NCBI GenBank assembly: GCA_947626995.1 | Contig: CANQUI010000001.1 | Location: forward strand, 1 to 64,000 | From: an uncultured Eisenbergiella sp. | Lineage (GTDB): Bacteria; Bacillota; Clostridia; Lachnospirales; Lachnospiraceae | Length of the DNA stretch: 64,000 nucleotides | Reading direction: 5' to 3' | Part shown: one piece after another, positions 1 to 8,327 of the stretch | Numbering within the stretch: position 1 is the first letter of the stretch | Layout: every line of letters begins with the position of its first letter | Notes under the pieces: generated by a model | Seen by the model: the letters and a program-made list of their open reading frames with translations, nothing else | Database searches by the model: none | What the model was told of the DNA's origin: nothing | Translations under genes and position numbers: made by a program

Positions 1-429
1 CACCGGCGCGGAACACGCCAGAACCATGGATCGGTTGAGATTGGTTTCGTAGGAAATCACAAAACAATCATTTTGTCGCACCCATATAGGCCGATATGCT
101 TCTGAATACAGTTAAACACAAAAAGATTATAGTACGTTAAAGTCCAAATTGCAATATTGACAGCACCGAAAGGCATGGAAAAATAGAGCCACAAAATTGG
201 CAATTTTTCTGTGACTCCGATTTATGTACGCTTTTTTGACGATGACGCATCCCAAAGCCTGTATTCTCCTGACTAAAAGGCAGCAGCCATGCGAAATACA
301 GGACAAAATGATTGTTTCGGGATAAAGCTCAAATAACGCGGCGGCAAACAGGAACAAAGCGAGCTGTCAACGCATCGCTTTGAAATGGAGCGGAAACGCT
401 CCCGTTTGACATAGAAGGAGGCTGTTGTG
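1..429. other. Gene-poor left edge with structured 5' leader
   Basis: No convincing gene is seen. Two short plus-strand frames are open from base 1 (stopping near 51 and 105) and could be the tail of an upstream gene, but neither is recognisable. An AT-rich hairpin lies at 186-217. The last 185 bases hold several paired segments (see the leader entry). No promoter with good boxes could be fixed: TTGACA at 157-162 has no clear -10 partner. Confidence 0.5.
241..421 (+). promoter_or_regulatory. Structured 5' leader of the surface-protein gene, riboswitch-like, class unknown
   Basis: Four exact pairings can be read directly. CGCAT 246-250 pairs with ATGCG 289-293, and CCTGTATT 258-265 pairs with AATACAGG 295-302. 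These two interleave, so they could form an H-type pseudoknot or be alternative structures. TGTCAA 365-370 pairs with TTGACA 406-411 and encloses GGAGCG-GAAA-CGCTCC (387-402), a GNRA tetraloop hairpin. The outer stem ends just before the AAGGAGG ribosome site (415-421), so folding could control translation. Clostridial surface proteins are often under cyclic-di-GMP riboswitches, but I could not match this leader to the class I or II consensus. Confidence 0.4.
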
Positions 430-3400
430 ATGCAATTCAAAATAAAACAATGGTTTGTTTTGTTGCTGGCCCTGACGATGACCTTTATGATCCTGCCGGC
501 GACGGCACTGGCGGAGAGTGTTACACCGACGGAGGAAACAAAAGTCGAGCAGGTGCAGGCCATGATCGACGAACTGCCCGAGGCGGAGGAAATCACAGCC
601 GAGAACCGAAATGACGTGCAGGCGCAGATCGACACCATCGACGAGGCCCTGGCAGAGTTAGTCGAAGAAGAAACGGGGGCGTTGGACACCACCCGCTATG
701 ACGCTGTAGTTGCGGCCCTCTCTGCCTTGGACGCGCAAAATGCAGACCCCGACCCGGAACCCAGCACGGTGGAGCAGGTTCAGACCCTGATCGACGCCCT
801 GCCCGAGGCAGAGGAAATCACCGCCGAAAACCGGGCGGACGTGCAGACGCAGATCGACGCCATTGACGCGGCCATGCTGGAGCTGACCGAGGATCAGGCG
901 GCGACACTGGATACTGCCCGCTATGACGAGGCGGCTGCGGCCCTGCTTGCGCTGGTCACTCCCTCCGCGCTGGAACAAGTGCAGGCCCTCCTCAACGCCC
1001 TGCCCGACGCTGAGGACATAAACGAGGATAACCGCGCCGACGTGGAGGCGCAGCTGGGCGCCATCGACGAGGCGAAGCTGGAACTTACCGACGATGAGAT
1101 GGACGAACTGGACATCTCCCGCTATTTGGCGGCGGTGGAGGCGCTTCTGGCGCTGGACGATATGGCTGGAGCGGATGAGCCCACGCCCATCGCGTTTCTT
1201 GATGATTTGTCTGGTAATGGCTCGTCGGACAGCCCGTATCAGATCTCCACGGCAGAGCAGCTGAGGCAGCTGAGTGAATATGTGAACGCCGGGAACAACT
1301 GCCAGAATATATACTTCCAACTAGCGGCGGACATCGACCTGGGCGGCAGCGCGGATAACCAGTGGACGCCGATCGGAAACGAAAGTAACAAATTCCAAGG
1401 CACTTTCGATGGCGACGGTCATACTGTCAGCGGACTGTATATTGACAGCTTTGATTACAATCTGGGTCTGTTCGGGTGTGTCGATGGAGGCACAGTGAAA
1501 AACCTGGGAGTCAGCGGATACATCAAAGGATCCTCTAATTCTTATGTGGGCGGCATCGCGGGATGGAGCACTGGAACAATCACCGGCTGCAACAGCGCCT
1601 GCAAGATTGAAGGTGGTGACTTTGCAGGCGGCATTGTAGGACGTAACCAAGGCTCGGTGTCAGATTGCTACAATACCGGCTCGATCAGCGGCGCAGACCG
1701 CGCAGGCGGCATTGCAGGGAATAACTCCCGTAATATTTCAAATTGCTATAACGCCGGCGCGGTTAGCGGTGAAGACTACGCAGGCGGCATTGTAGGAAAT
1801 AATGCGGGCGGCTCTATCACAAACAGCTACAATGTTGGTGAAGTTACCGGCACAGGATCACGGGGAGGCATTGCAGGAAATGACGACGGGCATGGTACTT
1901 ACACAAAGTGCTATTTCCTTGGAGGCCCCGGAGATAACGGCGTAGGCAGCGGTAGCGCAACCGGTGTAGAACAAAAATCGGAGGAGGAGTTCAGGGCCCT
2001 TGCTTCAACGCTCGGTGCTGATGAGTGGACGGACGACCCGTTTTTGGGCCGCCCGGTGCTGAATGACAATCAGGAGCCGTCGCCTGTGTCGGGCCAAGGG
2101 ACGGAGGTTGCCCCCTACCTTATCCCCGACAAGGCTACATTGGAGAAGATCCGGGACTATATCAAAAACGACCCTGACCACGGCAAAGACCAGTTTTTCA
2201 AGCTGACGAAAAATATCGACCTGGGCGGCGAGGAATGGACGCCTATTGGGGAGGAATTTGCCGAGTTTAACGGCACCTTCGACGGCGACAATCATACCAT
2301 CAGCGGGTTGTATATCAATGATTCGGCCGGCGAGTATCTGGGCCTGTTCGGATCTGTCGGCGAAAACGGCGCCGTGAAAAATCTGGTTGTCAGCGGCTCT
2401 GTTACAGGAAAGTCCTACGTCGGCGGTATCGCAGGAAGCTGCAAAGGCACCGTGACAAACAGTCGCAATGACGCGATAGTTTCCGGCGAGGATAATGTAG
2501 GCGGCATTGTGGGGAAGATTGAAAGTGGCTATAACGGCAAAGTTACCGGCTGCTGCAATACGGGCACGATCACCGGCCGCAGCGGCGACGTAGGCGGCGT
2601 CGTGGGAGATGGCGGATACAACAGCCAGATCACAAACTGCTGCAACACCGGCGTTGTCACCGGTGACAACGACAGTGTGGGAGGTGTTGTGGGAGACATC
2701 AGCAATGGTTCTGTGTCTAATTGCTATAATACTGGTACGGTCACCTCTCCCGGAAATACCGCTAAGGGTGTTTGCGGGCTGCTGTACAACAGCACGGTGA
2801 CGAACTGTTATTATCTGAATACCGCGCCGGCGGACAGTGACGCGACGTCGAAGACCGTCGAACAGTTTGCCTCCGGGGAGGTGGCGTGGCTGTTGCAAAA
2901 GGATCAAGGCACCCAGGTCTGGGGCCAGACCGTTGGCAATGGAACGCCCGAGCTGACGGACAGCCCGGAGAAAAAGGTTTATCAGATCACCGGCAAGGTC
3001 GAGGATCAGGATGACGTCGTGTGGTACAGCAACAGCTTCGCCTCTCTCCCCGCCGCCCCATCGAAAGCGGGCTTTGCTTTTGCGGGATGGTCCACAGCGG
3101 TGGAACGGACCGAGGCGGATTTCGTGAAGGACTTTCCGGTTAGCGTGGATATGATCGTCTACGCGGTCTTTACGGACAAGAAGGCGGACAACACGGAGAA
3201 TCCCAAAGCGACAAATGAAACGGACGCCATCCACTCCACGGCGCAGAGCCCCTCTCCCATCGCCGTTGACCGGAAAACGGGCAATCTGACCGTTACCGTG
3301 ACGGATACCGGAGAAAACGCCGATTCCACGCAACAGTGGCATTTCCGTGTGGAGCTGGACAATAAAACGATCGGCGGGGAGTACGGCGATATGCGTTTCA

Positions 3401-3795
3401 CGGACGGCGTGGCCGAGTTTACGCTTCAATCAGTCCAGAGCCTCACGGCGCGGGATCTCCCGGAGGGAGCGGCCTATACTGTGACGGAGCTGAACGGGAA
3501 CCAGAACGGCTACGTAACCACCTGTTCGAATGACAGGGGAATCATTACAAGTAAACAGGACATGGTTGCGGCGTTCGTAAACGACAAATCTGTACCGGCA
3601 CAACCGGACAATCCGTCGGACACTCCGACAGAAAGCGAACCCGGTAATACCTCGAAGACCGGGGATGAGAGTCCTCTATTGCTTTGGCTTTCGTTGATGA
3701 TTTTATCGCTGATCGGTATCACAGCAATTGTACGGACTTCGATCACAGGAAGGAAAAAGCCGGTCAGCACGAACGGAGGGCACATAAGAAAATAG
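430..3795 (+). CDS. Large repeat-containing surface protein (GLUG/InlB-like/Cna-B-like), probably wall-anchored
   Basis: Secreted protein of 1121 residues with no enzymatic domain that I recognise; adhesion or surface display is the likely role. The signal peptide ends in ATALA. Next come three copies of a helical repeat of about 65 residues beginning EQVQ, two long blocks of GLUG-type repeats (GGIAG or GGIVG followed by CYNTG-like turns), an InlB-type repeat around GFAFAGWST, and a Cna-B/Spy0128-like domain ending VAAFVND. The C-terminus carries SKTGDES, a hydrophobic segment and a basic tail. This is a sortase-type signal with SKTGD in place of LPxTG. GTG at 427 is possible, but ATG 430 lies 8 nt from AAGGAGG and is preferred. 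No sortase is in the window. The gene has its own structured leader and terminator, so it is probably monocistronic. Confidence 0.85.
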   Translation: MQFKIKQWFVLLLALTMTFMILPATALAESVTPTEETKVEQVQAMIDELPEAEEITAENRNDVQAQIDTIDEALAELVEEETGALDTTRYDAVVAALSALDAQNADPDPEPSTVEQVQTLIDALPEAEEITAENRADVQTQIDAIDAAMLELTEDQAATLDTARYDEAAAALLALVTPSALEQVQALLNALPDAEDINEDNRADVEAQLGAIDEAKLELTDDEMDELDISRYLAAVEALLALDDMAGADEPTPIAFLDDLSGNGSSDSPYQISTAEQLRQLSEYVNAGNNCQNIYFQLAADIDLGGSADNQWTPIGNESNKFQGTFDGDGHTVSGLYIDSFDYNLGLFGCVDGGTVKNLGVSGYIKGSSNSYVGGIAGWSTGTITGCNSACKIEGGDFAGGIVGRNQGSVSDCYNTGSISGADRAGGIAGNNSRNISNCYNAGAVSGEDYAGGIVGNNAGGSITNSYNVGEVTGTGSRGGIAGNDDGHGTYTKCYFLGGPGDNGVGSGSATGVEQKSEEEFRALASTLGADEWTDDPFLGRPVLNDNQEPSPVSGQGTEVAPYLIPDKATLEKIRDYIKNDPDHGKDQFFKLTKNIDLGGEEWTPIGEEFAEFNGTFDGDNHTISGLYINDSAGEYLGLFGSVGENGAVKNLVVSGSVTGKSYVGGIAGSCKGTVTNSRNDAIVSGEDNVGGIVGKIESGYNGKVTGCCNTGTITGRSGDVGGVVGDGGYNSQITNCCNTGVVTGDNDSVGGVVGDISNGSVSNCYNTGTVTSPGNTAKGVCGLLYNSTVTNCYYLNTAPADSDATSKTVEQFASGEVAWLLQKDQGTQVWGQTVGNGTPELTDSPEKKVYQITGKVEDQDDVVWYSNSFASLPAAPSKAGFAFAGWSTAVERTEADFVKDFPVSVDMIVYAVFTDKKADNTENPKATNETDAIHSTAQSPSPIAVDRKTGNLTVTVTDTGENADSTQQWHFRVELDNKTIGGEYGDMRFTDGVAEFTLQSVQSLTARDLPEGAAYTVTELNGNQNGYVTTCSNDRGIITSKQDMVAAFVNDKSVPAQPDNPSDTPTESEPGNTSKTGDESPLLLWLSLMILSLIGITAIVRTSITGRKKPVSTNGGHIRK
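544..1161 (+). repeat. Three in-frame copies of a ~65-codon helical repeat
   Basis: Copies begin at 544, 769 and 970. Each encodes EQVQ..(I/L)..LP(E/D)AE(E/D)I..(E/D)NR, then a predicted helix rich in Asp, Glu and Ala, then a short RY-containing segment. Copies one and two are nearly identical around EAEEITAENR, while the third has diverged, suggesting one old and one more recent duplication. They probably form a helical stalk between the signal peptide and the GLUG blocks. Confidence 0.8.
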
Positions 3796-3897
3796 TATGA
3801 GAGATGCAGAGAAAACGATTGGAACGATGGAGGTTTTTGTTTTGTAATAATAAAGCAGACAATCGCAGAGATTGAAACGAATACGGTCAGTCTGCCA

Positions 3898-3933
3898 AGC
3901 GGCATTTCCCATAAATCGGAGATGCCGCTTTTT
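3898..3933 (+). terminator. Rho-independent terminator after the surface-protein gene
   Basis: AGCGGCAT (3898-3905) pairs perfectly with ATGCCGCT (3922-3929) and is followed by five T residues. It lies about 100 bases after the stop codon and closes the surface-protein transcript. Confidence 0.85.
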
Positions 3934-4120
3934 AGTTGTGTCACAGACAGAAACTCCTGTGTTACGACCGGATGTCCTTAGTAGAGGCTATAGACCCGTT
4001 TACGGCTGAGTCGGTAGAAGGAAGCACTGAAACGCCTCTGAAAGGGGCAGAGCAGGCTGCCGACTTAGCCGATAGTCGTGACATTAGGGATTACTATTTT
4101 ACTTATTAAATCTCAAGCGG
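3934..4120 (+). other. Intergenic structured element upstream of the chrA pair
   Basis: No gene is seen here. CACAG 3942-3946 can pair with CTGTG 3957-3961. GGCTGAGTCGG (4004-4014) pairs with CCGACTTAGCC (4060-4070) apart from one G-U pair, and inside it CTCTG 4036-4040 pairs with CAGAG 4048-4052. CTAT 3988-3991 can pair with ATAG 4072-4075 outside it. The branched fold ends before the chrA promoter, so it is not the chrA leader. It may be a small RNA, or a leader served by a promoter I did not find. It matches no family that I can name. Confidence 0.35.
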
Positions 4121-4126
4121 TATAAT
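4098..4126 (+). promoter_or_regulatory. Vegetative promoter of the chrA pair
   Basis: TTTACT at 4098-4103 and a perfect TATAAT at 4121-4126 are separated by 17 bp. Transcription would begin near 4133, downstream of the ATG at 4127 used in the ORF track. That supports the start at 4193 instead. Confidence 0.75.
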
Positions 4127-4192
4127 ATGTGCCGGTATCTGATTTGCTGCGGCGTGGTTCGATTCCTGATTGCGTTTCTGTGGGGGATTTGG

Positions 4193-4786
4193 ATGAAAGA
4201 TCGAAGGAAGAAAATAAATAAGCTGTTTTTTATCATGCTGAAAATCGGCCTTTTTACCTTTGGCGGCGGATATGCCATGATTGCACTGTTGGAAAACGAA
4301 TTTGTTTCCAAACGCCGTTTGATGCAGGCAGATGAATTTGCGGATATGGTCGCCATTGCCGAATCCACGCCCGGACCGATTTCCATCAATGCCGCCACCT
4401 ATATCGGCTATCGGCAAAACGGAGTTCTCGGCTCCGCAGCCGCCACAGCAGGCGTCTGTATTCCGTCTTTTGTAATCATCTATTTGATTTCTCTGTTCTT
4501 TGACACTTTTGAGCAGATACAGTGGGTGGCGGCAGCCTTCAGGGGAATCCAGGTTGGCGTAGTCGTTCTGATTCTGTCGGCGGGACTGAAAATGTTACGA
4601 CAAATGCAAAAAACAATTTATAACATGGCGTGCGTCGGCCTGACGATGGCTTGTCTTATAATATGCTCGCTGTTTGCCGTAACCTTTTCGTCCGTTTTCT
4701 ATATTCTTATCGGTGCGATGCTCGGTCTTGGCGCGTATTATGTGAAATGGCTGTGCAAACACAGGAAAACGGAGGCGAAAAAATGA
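4193..4786 (+). CDS. chrA: Chromate transporter family protein, short-chain N-type subunit
   Basis: Integral membrane protein of 197 residues in the CHR (ChrA) family, single-domain short form. Characteristic features are the FGGGYAMI segment near residue 30 and AESTPGPISINAATYIGY near residue 65, followed by several hydrophobic helices. Short-chain CHR proteins are encoded in pairs (as B. subtilis YwrA/YwrB) and act together, exporting chromate or a related oxyanion; the real substrate here is not known. The ORF-track start at 4127 abuts the -10 box and cannot be used. ATG 4193 follows GGGGG with 6 nt spacing. The gene overlaps its partner by 4 nt (ATGA). Base composition is visibly lower in GC than the glycan locus. 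Confidence 0.85.
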   Translation: MKDRRKKINKLFFIMLKIGLFTFGGGYAMIALLENEFVSKRRLMQADEFADMVAIAESTPGPISINAATYIGYRQNGVLGSAAATAGVCIPSFVIIYLISLFFDTFEQIQWVAAAFRGIQVGVVVLILSAGLKMLRQMQKTIYNMACVGLTMACLIICSLFAVTFSSVFYILIGAMLGLGAYYVKWLCKHRKTEAKK

Positions 4787-5352
4787 TTTTCTTTTGGCTT
4801 TTCCTGACGTTCTTGAAAATCGGAGCGGTATCTTTCGGCGGCGGATATGGAATGATTTCGCTGATACGGGAAGAAGTCCTATCGCATGGCTGGCTGACGG
4901 AAGAACAGCTGCTCCGTTTTATCGCTGTATCCGAAAGCACACCGGGCCCAATCGCCGTCAATATGGCGACATTTATCGGTTCCTCACAGGCGGGATCTGC
5001 GGGTGCGCTTGTTGCCACCTTCGGGGTGATTCTTCCGTCCTTCCTTGTGATTTTGCTGATTGCGGCGTTTTTGAAAAAAGGGATGAAATATGCCGGTGTG
5101 CGGGCCGCATTAAACGGAATACGCCCGGTAATCACAGGACTGGTTTTAGGGACAGCAGGGATCCTGTTTTTGAGTACCATAGCCAATGTTCAAACAATTC
5201 ACGATTCTGTTTTATTGGATTGGAAAGCAGGCATTGTTTTTGCAATTCTCGTTGTATCGTCGACGGCGTATTCTAAATTTCGCAGGAAACCATTTTCTCC
5301 CATTCCATTGCTGCTGCTTTCGGGGATTATGGGGATTTTGTTATATTTATGA
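4783..5352 (+). CDS. chrA: Chromate transporter family protein, short-chain C-type subunit
   Basis: Second half of the CHR pair, 189 residues, with the same FGGGYGMI and SESTPGPIAVNMATFIG motifs as its partner and a similar run of hydrophobic helices. The two are paralogues that probably insert in opposite orientation and work as a heterodimer, replacing the fused two-domain ChrA of proteobacteria. The start at 4783 overlaps the upstream stop and has GGAGG at 4771-4775; the ORF-track start at 4630 lies inside the first gene and is a shadow. No regulator (ChrB or PadR-like) is adjacent. Confidence 0.85.
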   Translation: MIFFWLFLTFLKIGAVSFGGGYGMISLIREEVLSHGWLTEEQLLRFIAVSESTPGPIAVNMATFIGSSQAGSAGALVATFGVILPSFLVILLIAAFLKKGMKYAGVRAALNGIRPVITGLVLGTAGILFLSTIANVQTIHDSVLLDWKAGIVFAILVVSSTAYSKFRRKPFSPIPLLLLSGIMGILLYL

Positions 5353-5415
5353 TTCCGATTACGTAGAAACAAGAAAATTGCCCTGAGAATGAGCGAAGCA
5401 AAAGGCGGATTCTCC

Positions 5416-5448
5416 TTGCTGAATTGACCGGACGGGGGTATAATACCC
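5416..5448 (+). promoter_or_regulatory. Promoter of the VWA-MoxR operon with palindromic -10 region
   Basis: TTGCTG at 5416-5421 and TATAAT at 5439-5444 have a 17 bp spacer. The -10 box sits inside a perfect odd palindrome GGGTAT-A-ATACCC (5436-5448), a good position for a dimeric repressor. A TTGACC at 5424-5429 is only 9 bp away and is not a usable -35. Confidence 0.6.
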
Positions 5449-5476
5449 TTGTTTAAGGGAAAGGAGCGGACCGGTT

Positions 5477-6781
5477 TTGAAAAAGGAGGAGCAGAGCAAA
5501 GTATCCGCGCTGGCCGAACAGGTTCTGGCGCTGGCCAAAGACAGTCTGCTGGTGCATCTGCGTTTTCTGGATGTGGCGGTATCCCAGCTGCTTTGCGTCC
5601 CCCGACAGGGGATATCCGGCGTGGCCACGGATATGGTTTCCTTTTTTTACGATCCGGTTTTTCTTTTGAAACAATATCGCCAGGAACCTCATTTTTGCGC
5701 CAGGGCCTATCTGCACGCGCTGCTGCACTGTATTTTTTCTCATGGGTTTCGATATGAAAAAAAAGAGGCGTCGCTTTGGGATCTTTCGGCGGATCTGGCC
5801 GTGGAGCATACGATCCTGGAAATGGACCTTCCCTTTGCCGGCCTTTCCACGGACGCCCAGGCGCGTCATGTGCTGCAGGAATTGTCCGGACAGGGAAACG
5901 GGCTGACGGCGGAACGCATTTACCGGTATTTTCTTAGCCATCCGCCAAAAGAAGAAGAAAAAAAGCGGCTGCGGACCCTGTTTTTCCGGGACAGCCACGA
6001 TCTTTGGAAACAAAAGCGGCAGCAGGAGCTTACGGTGACGGAGGAGATGTGGAAAAAGATCAGCCGGCGGGTGCAGGCGGATCTGAAAAGCTTTTCCAAA
6101 GGACAGACGGAAGCGGAGAGTTTGATGCAGAATCTGTCGGAGGCCGTCAGAGATCGCTGCGATTATACAAAACTGCTGCGTCGCTTTACGGTGATGGGGG
6201 AGGATCTTTCCGTAAACGAGGAAGAATTCGATTATATTTATTATACCTACGGGCTTTCCCATTACGGGAATCTGCCTCTGATCGAACCGCTGGAATACCG
6301 GGATGTGAAAAAGATCAAGGAGTTTGTTATCGCCCTGGACACGTCCGCGTCCTGCAAAGGCCCCCTGCTGCGCCGGTTTCTGCGCCGCACCTATTCGATT
6401 TTAAAATCCACGGAGCATTTTTTCCAAAAGATCAACGTCCATATCCTGCAATGCGACAGTCAGGTGCGCATGGATACCAGGATCGGCTGTCAGGAGGACC
6501 TGGAAGATTTTTTGCGGCGGGAGAAGCTGCAGGGGTTTGGCTCCACGGATTTCAGGCCGGTGTTTTCCTACGTGGAGCGGCTGCAAGAGTCGGGCGAATT
6601 CGAAAATCTGAAAGGACTGCTTTATTTTACCGACGGCTATGGAGTTTATCCGGAGCGTATGCCGGACTATGACGTGCTCTTCCTTTTCCCGGAGGAGGAC
6701 GACAAACGGCCCCGGGTGCCCTCCTGGGCGATTGGCGCAGTGCTGGAGGAAGAGGAACTGGAGGAAGAAAACGCGGTATGA
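5477..6781 (+). CDS. DUF2201-type VWA protein with degenerate zincin-like domain
   Basis: Cytosolic protein of 434 residues. The first third resembles the putative metallopeptidase domain that precedes VWA-like domains in the DUF2201 family, with H80-A-L-L-H84 and H89. The usual HExxH glutamate is replaced by alanine, so proteolysis is doubtful. The C-terminal part has a MIDAS-type metal site (LDTSAS) and FTDGYG, typical of a VWA fold. Such proteins act as partners of MoxR AAA+ ATPases in assembling or activating protein complexes. Translation appears to start at TTG 5477 with GGAG 10 nt upstream, and the stop overlaps the MoxR gene by 4 nt, so the two products are probably made in concert. 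Fold assignment is from motifs only. Confidence 0.75.
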   Translation: MKKEEQSKVSALAEQVLALAKDSLLVHLRFLDVAVSQLLCVPRQGISGVATDMVSFFYDPVFLLKQYRQEPHFCARAYLHALLHCIFSHGFRYEKKEASLWDLSADLAVEHTILEMDLPFAGLSTDAQARHVLQELSGQGNGLTAERIYRYFLSHPPKEEEKKRLRTLFFRDSHDLWKQKRQQELTVTEEMWKKISRRVQADLKSFSKGQTEAESLMQNLSEAVRDRCDYTKLLRRFTVMGEDLSVNEEEFDYIYYTYGLSHYGNLPLIEPLEYRDVKKIKEFVIALDTSASCKGPLLRRFLRRTYSILKSTEHFFQKINVHILQCDSQVRMDTRIGCQEDLEDFLRREKLQGFGSTDFRPVFSYVERLQESGEFENLKGLLYFTDGYGVYPERMPDYDVLFLFPEEDDKRPRVPSWAIGAVLEEEELEEENAV

Positions 6782-8301
6782 ATATCAGACAGGCAAAGGA
6801 ATATATCAGGGATTCCGTAAAAATATATCTGAAAAAGGATGCGGAGGGGGAATATTGCATCCCGCCGGTCTATCAGCGCCCGATTTTCCTGCTGGGCGCC
6901 CCCGGGATCGGCAAGACGGCCATTATGGAACAGGTGGCGCAGGAGATGGGGATCGCGCTGGTCTCCTATTCCATGACGCATCATACCCGGCAGTCGGCCC
7001 TGGGCCTGCCATTTATCCGGCACAGAGTTTACGGCGGGCGGGAGACGGATATTTCCGAATATACCATGAGCGAGATCATCGCCTCCGTATATGATGTGAT
7101 GGAGGAAAGCGGGCTGAAGGAGGGGATCCTGTTTCTGGACGAGATCAACTGCGTTTCGGAAACCCTGGCGCCTTCCATGCTCCAGTTTTTGCAGTATAAA
7201 ACCTTTGGGAAGCATCGCGTACCGGAAGGGTGGGTGATTGTGACCGCGGGGAACCCGCCGGAATATAATAAGTCCGTCCGGGAATTCGACGTGGTGACGA
7301 TGGACCGGCTGCGGGTGATCCGGGTGGAGGAGGATTATGAGGCGTGGAAGGCCTACGCGCAAAAAAAGGGGATTCACAACGCCATCCTCAATTTTCTGGA
7401 TCTGAAGCGGGATTCCTTTTACCGCATCGAAACCACGGTCAACGGCCGTTCTTATGTGACGGCCCGGGGATGGGAGGATCTTTCCGTTGTCCTGACCCTT
7501 TATGAAGAAGAAAAGCTGCCGGTGGAAGAGACGCTGGTGGAACAGTATTTGTGCAATGAGAAAATCGCCCGGGAATTCAGCGCATATTATGATCTGTATC
7601 AAAAATACAAAAAGGATTATCCGCTGGAGGAGATCCTGTTGGGGACGGCCGGAAGGACAGCGGTCGAACGGGCGTCGGCGGCGCCGTTTGACGAACGGCT
7701 GTCTCTTCTGGGGATGCTGTTGGACCGGGTACAGGGTGATATCCGGGAAATCATGGAGCGCTCCGATTTTCTCTCGGATCTGCAGCGTCTTTTGATCACG
7801 GAGCGCAGTCTGGTCCGGGAAAAGCCGGAGACCAAAACGGGGGATCTGCTGGCGCTGTTAAAACAACAGGAAGAGGGCCGGGAAAAGCTCCTGCAATCCA
7901 GGGGAAAAGCAAACGCTTTGTCCGCCGCTGAAAAAAGAAAGCAAAGGGCGGTCATCCGTTTCTTAAAGGAGGCGCGCCAGGCGCTGCAGCAGCAAAACGG
8001 GACGGACGGTCAGGAGGCGTTCCTTTTGTTAAAACAAAGATTTGACAACTGTCTGGAAGAGATGCGCCGGAAGATACGGCGCGCCCAGGAAGAGCTGCAT
8101 CATCTGTTCGTCTTTACGGAGGACGCCTTTTTGGAGGGGAACGAGATGCTGATTCTGACAACGGAGCTGACGGTAAACGAAAACAGCGCCCGTTTCATCG
8201 GGATGTTCGGCTGCGACGATTACCAAAAGCACAGTAAGGAGCTGATGCTGTCCCAGCGGCAGGAGTTTCTGCGAAGGGAAATTGAGGCACTGGCGCTGTA
8301 A
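6778..8301 (+). CDS. MoxR-family AAA+ ATPase
   Basis: ATPase of 507 residues. Walker A is GAPGIGKT (residues 40-47), Walker B is ILFLDEIN, and sensor-type residues follow in TAGNPPEYN. After the AAA+ core comes a long charged helical C-terminal half (about residues 300-450) that could be a coiled coil or a substrate-binding arm. This is longer than the usual MoxR protein of about 320 residues. MoxR proteins work with VWA partners as chaperone-like machines. The overlap with the VWA gene and the shared promoter at 5416 make this a functional pair. The target is unknown; the LRR protein and the 71-aa protein encoded next are the obvious candidates. Confidence 0.85.
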   Translation: MNIRQAKEYIRDSVKIYLKKDAEGEYCIPPVYQRPIFLLGAPGIGKTAIMEQVAQEMGIALVSYSMTHHTRQSALGLPFIRHRVYGGRETDISEYTMSEIIASVYDVMEESGLKEGILFLDEINCVSETLAPSMLQFLQYKTFGKHRVPEGWVIVTAGNPPEYNKSVREFDVVTMDRLRVIRVEEDYEAWKAYAQKKGIHNAILNFLDLKRDSFYRIETTVNGRSYVTARGWEDLSVVLTLYEEEKLPVEETLVEQYLCNEKIAREFSAYYDLYQKYKKDYPLEEILLGTAGRTAVERASAAPFDERLSLLGMLLDRVQGDIREIMERSDFLSDLQRLLITERSLVREKPETKTGDLLALLKQQEEGREKLLQSRGKANALSAAEKRKQRAVIRFLKEARQALQQQNGTDGQEAFLLLKQRFDNCLEEMRRKIRRAQEELHHLFVFTEDAFLEGNEMLILTTELTVNENSARFIGMFGCDDYQKHSKELMLSQRQEFLRREIEALAL

Positions 8302-8327
8302 AGGGGCGATGGGAGCGCGTAAGAACC

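Noticed and set aside
1-105. Open plus-strand frames at the left edge as the end of a gene
   Set aside because: At most 34 codons, no recognisable sequence, and two competing frames; not enough to call a gene.
241-302. Cyclic-di-GMP class I riboswitch
   Set aside because: CAAAGCC and CTAA resemble parts of the consensus, but the essential GGGCAAACC segment and the paired second helix are absent.
544-1161. Tandem repeats as a possible CRISPR or satellite array
   Set aside because: The repeats are in frame, about 200 bases long, diverged, and encode a protein module.
2005-3429. 474-aa minus-strand ORF within the surface-protein gene
   Set aside because: Antisense shadow created by the repetitive Gly/Asp-rich coding strand; no ribosome site and no recognisable domain.
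4127-4192. ATG 4127 as the start of the first chrA gene
   Set aside because: It directly follows the TATAAT box at 4121-4126, so it lies at or before the transcription start; ATG 4193 has a ribosome site.
5424-5444. TTGACC plus TATAAT as a promoter
   Set aside because: Only 9 bp apart; TTGCTG at 5416 gives the correct 17 bp spacer.
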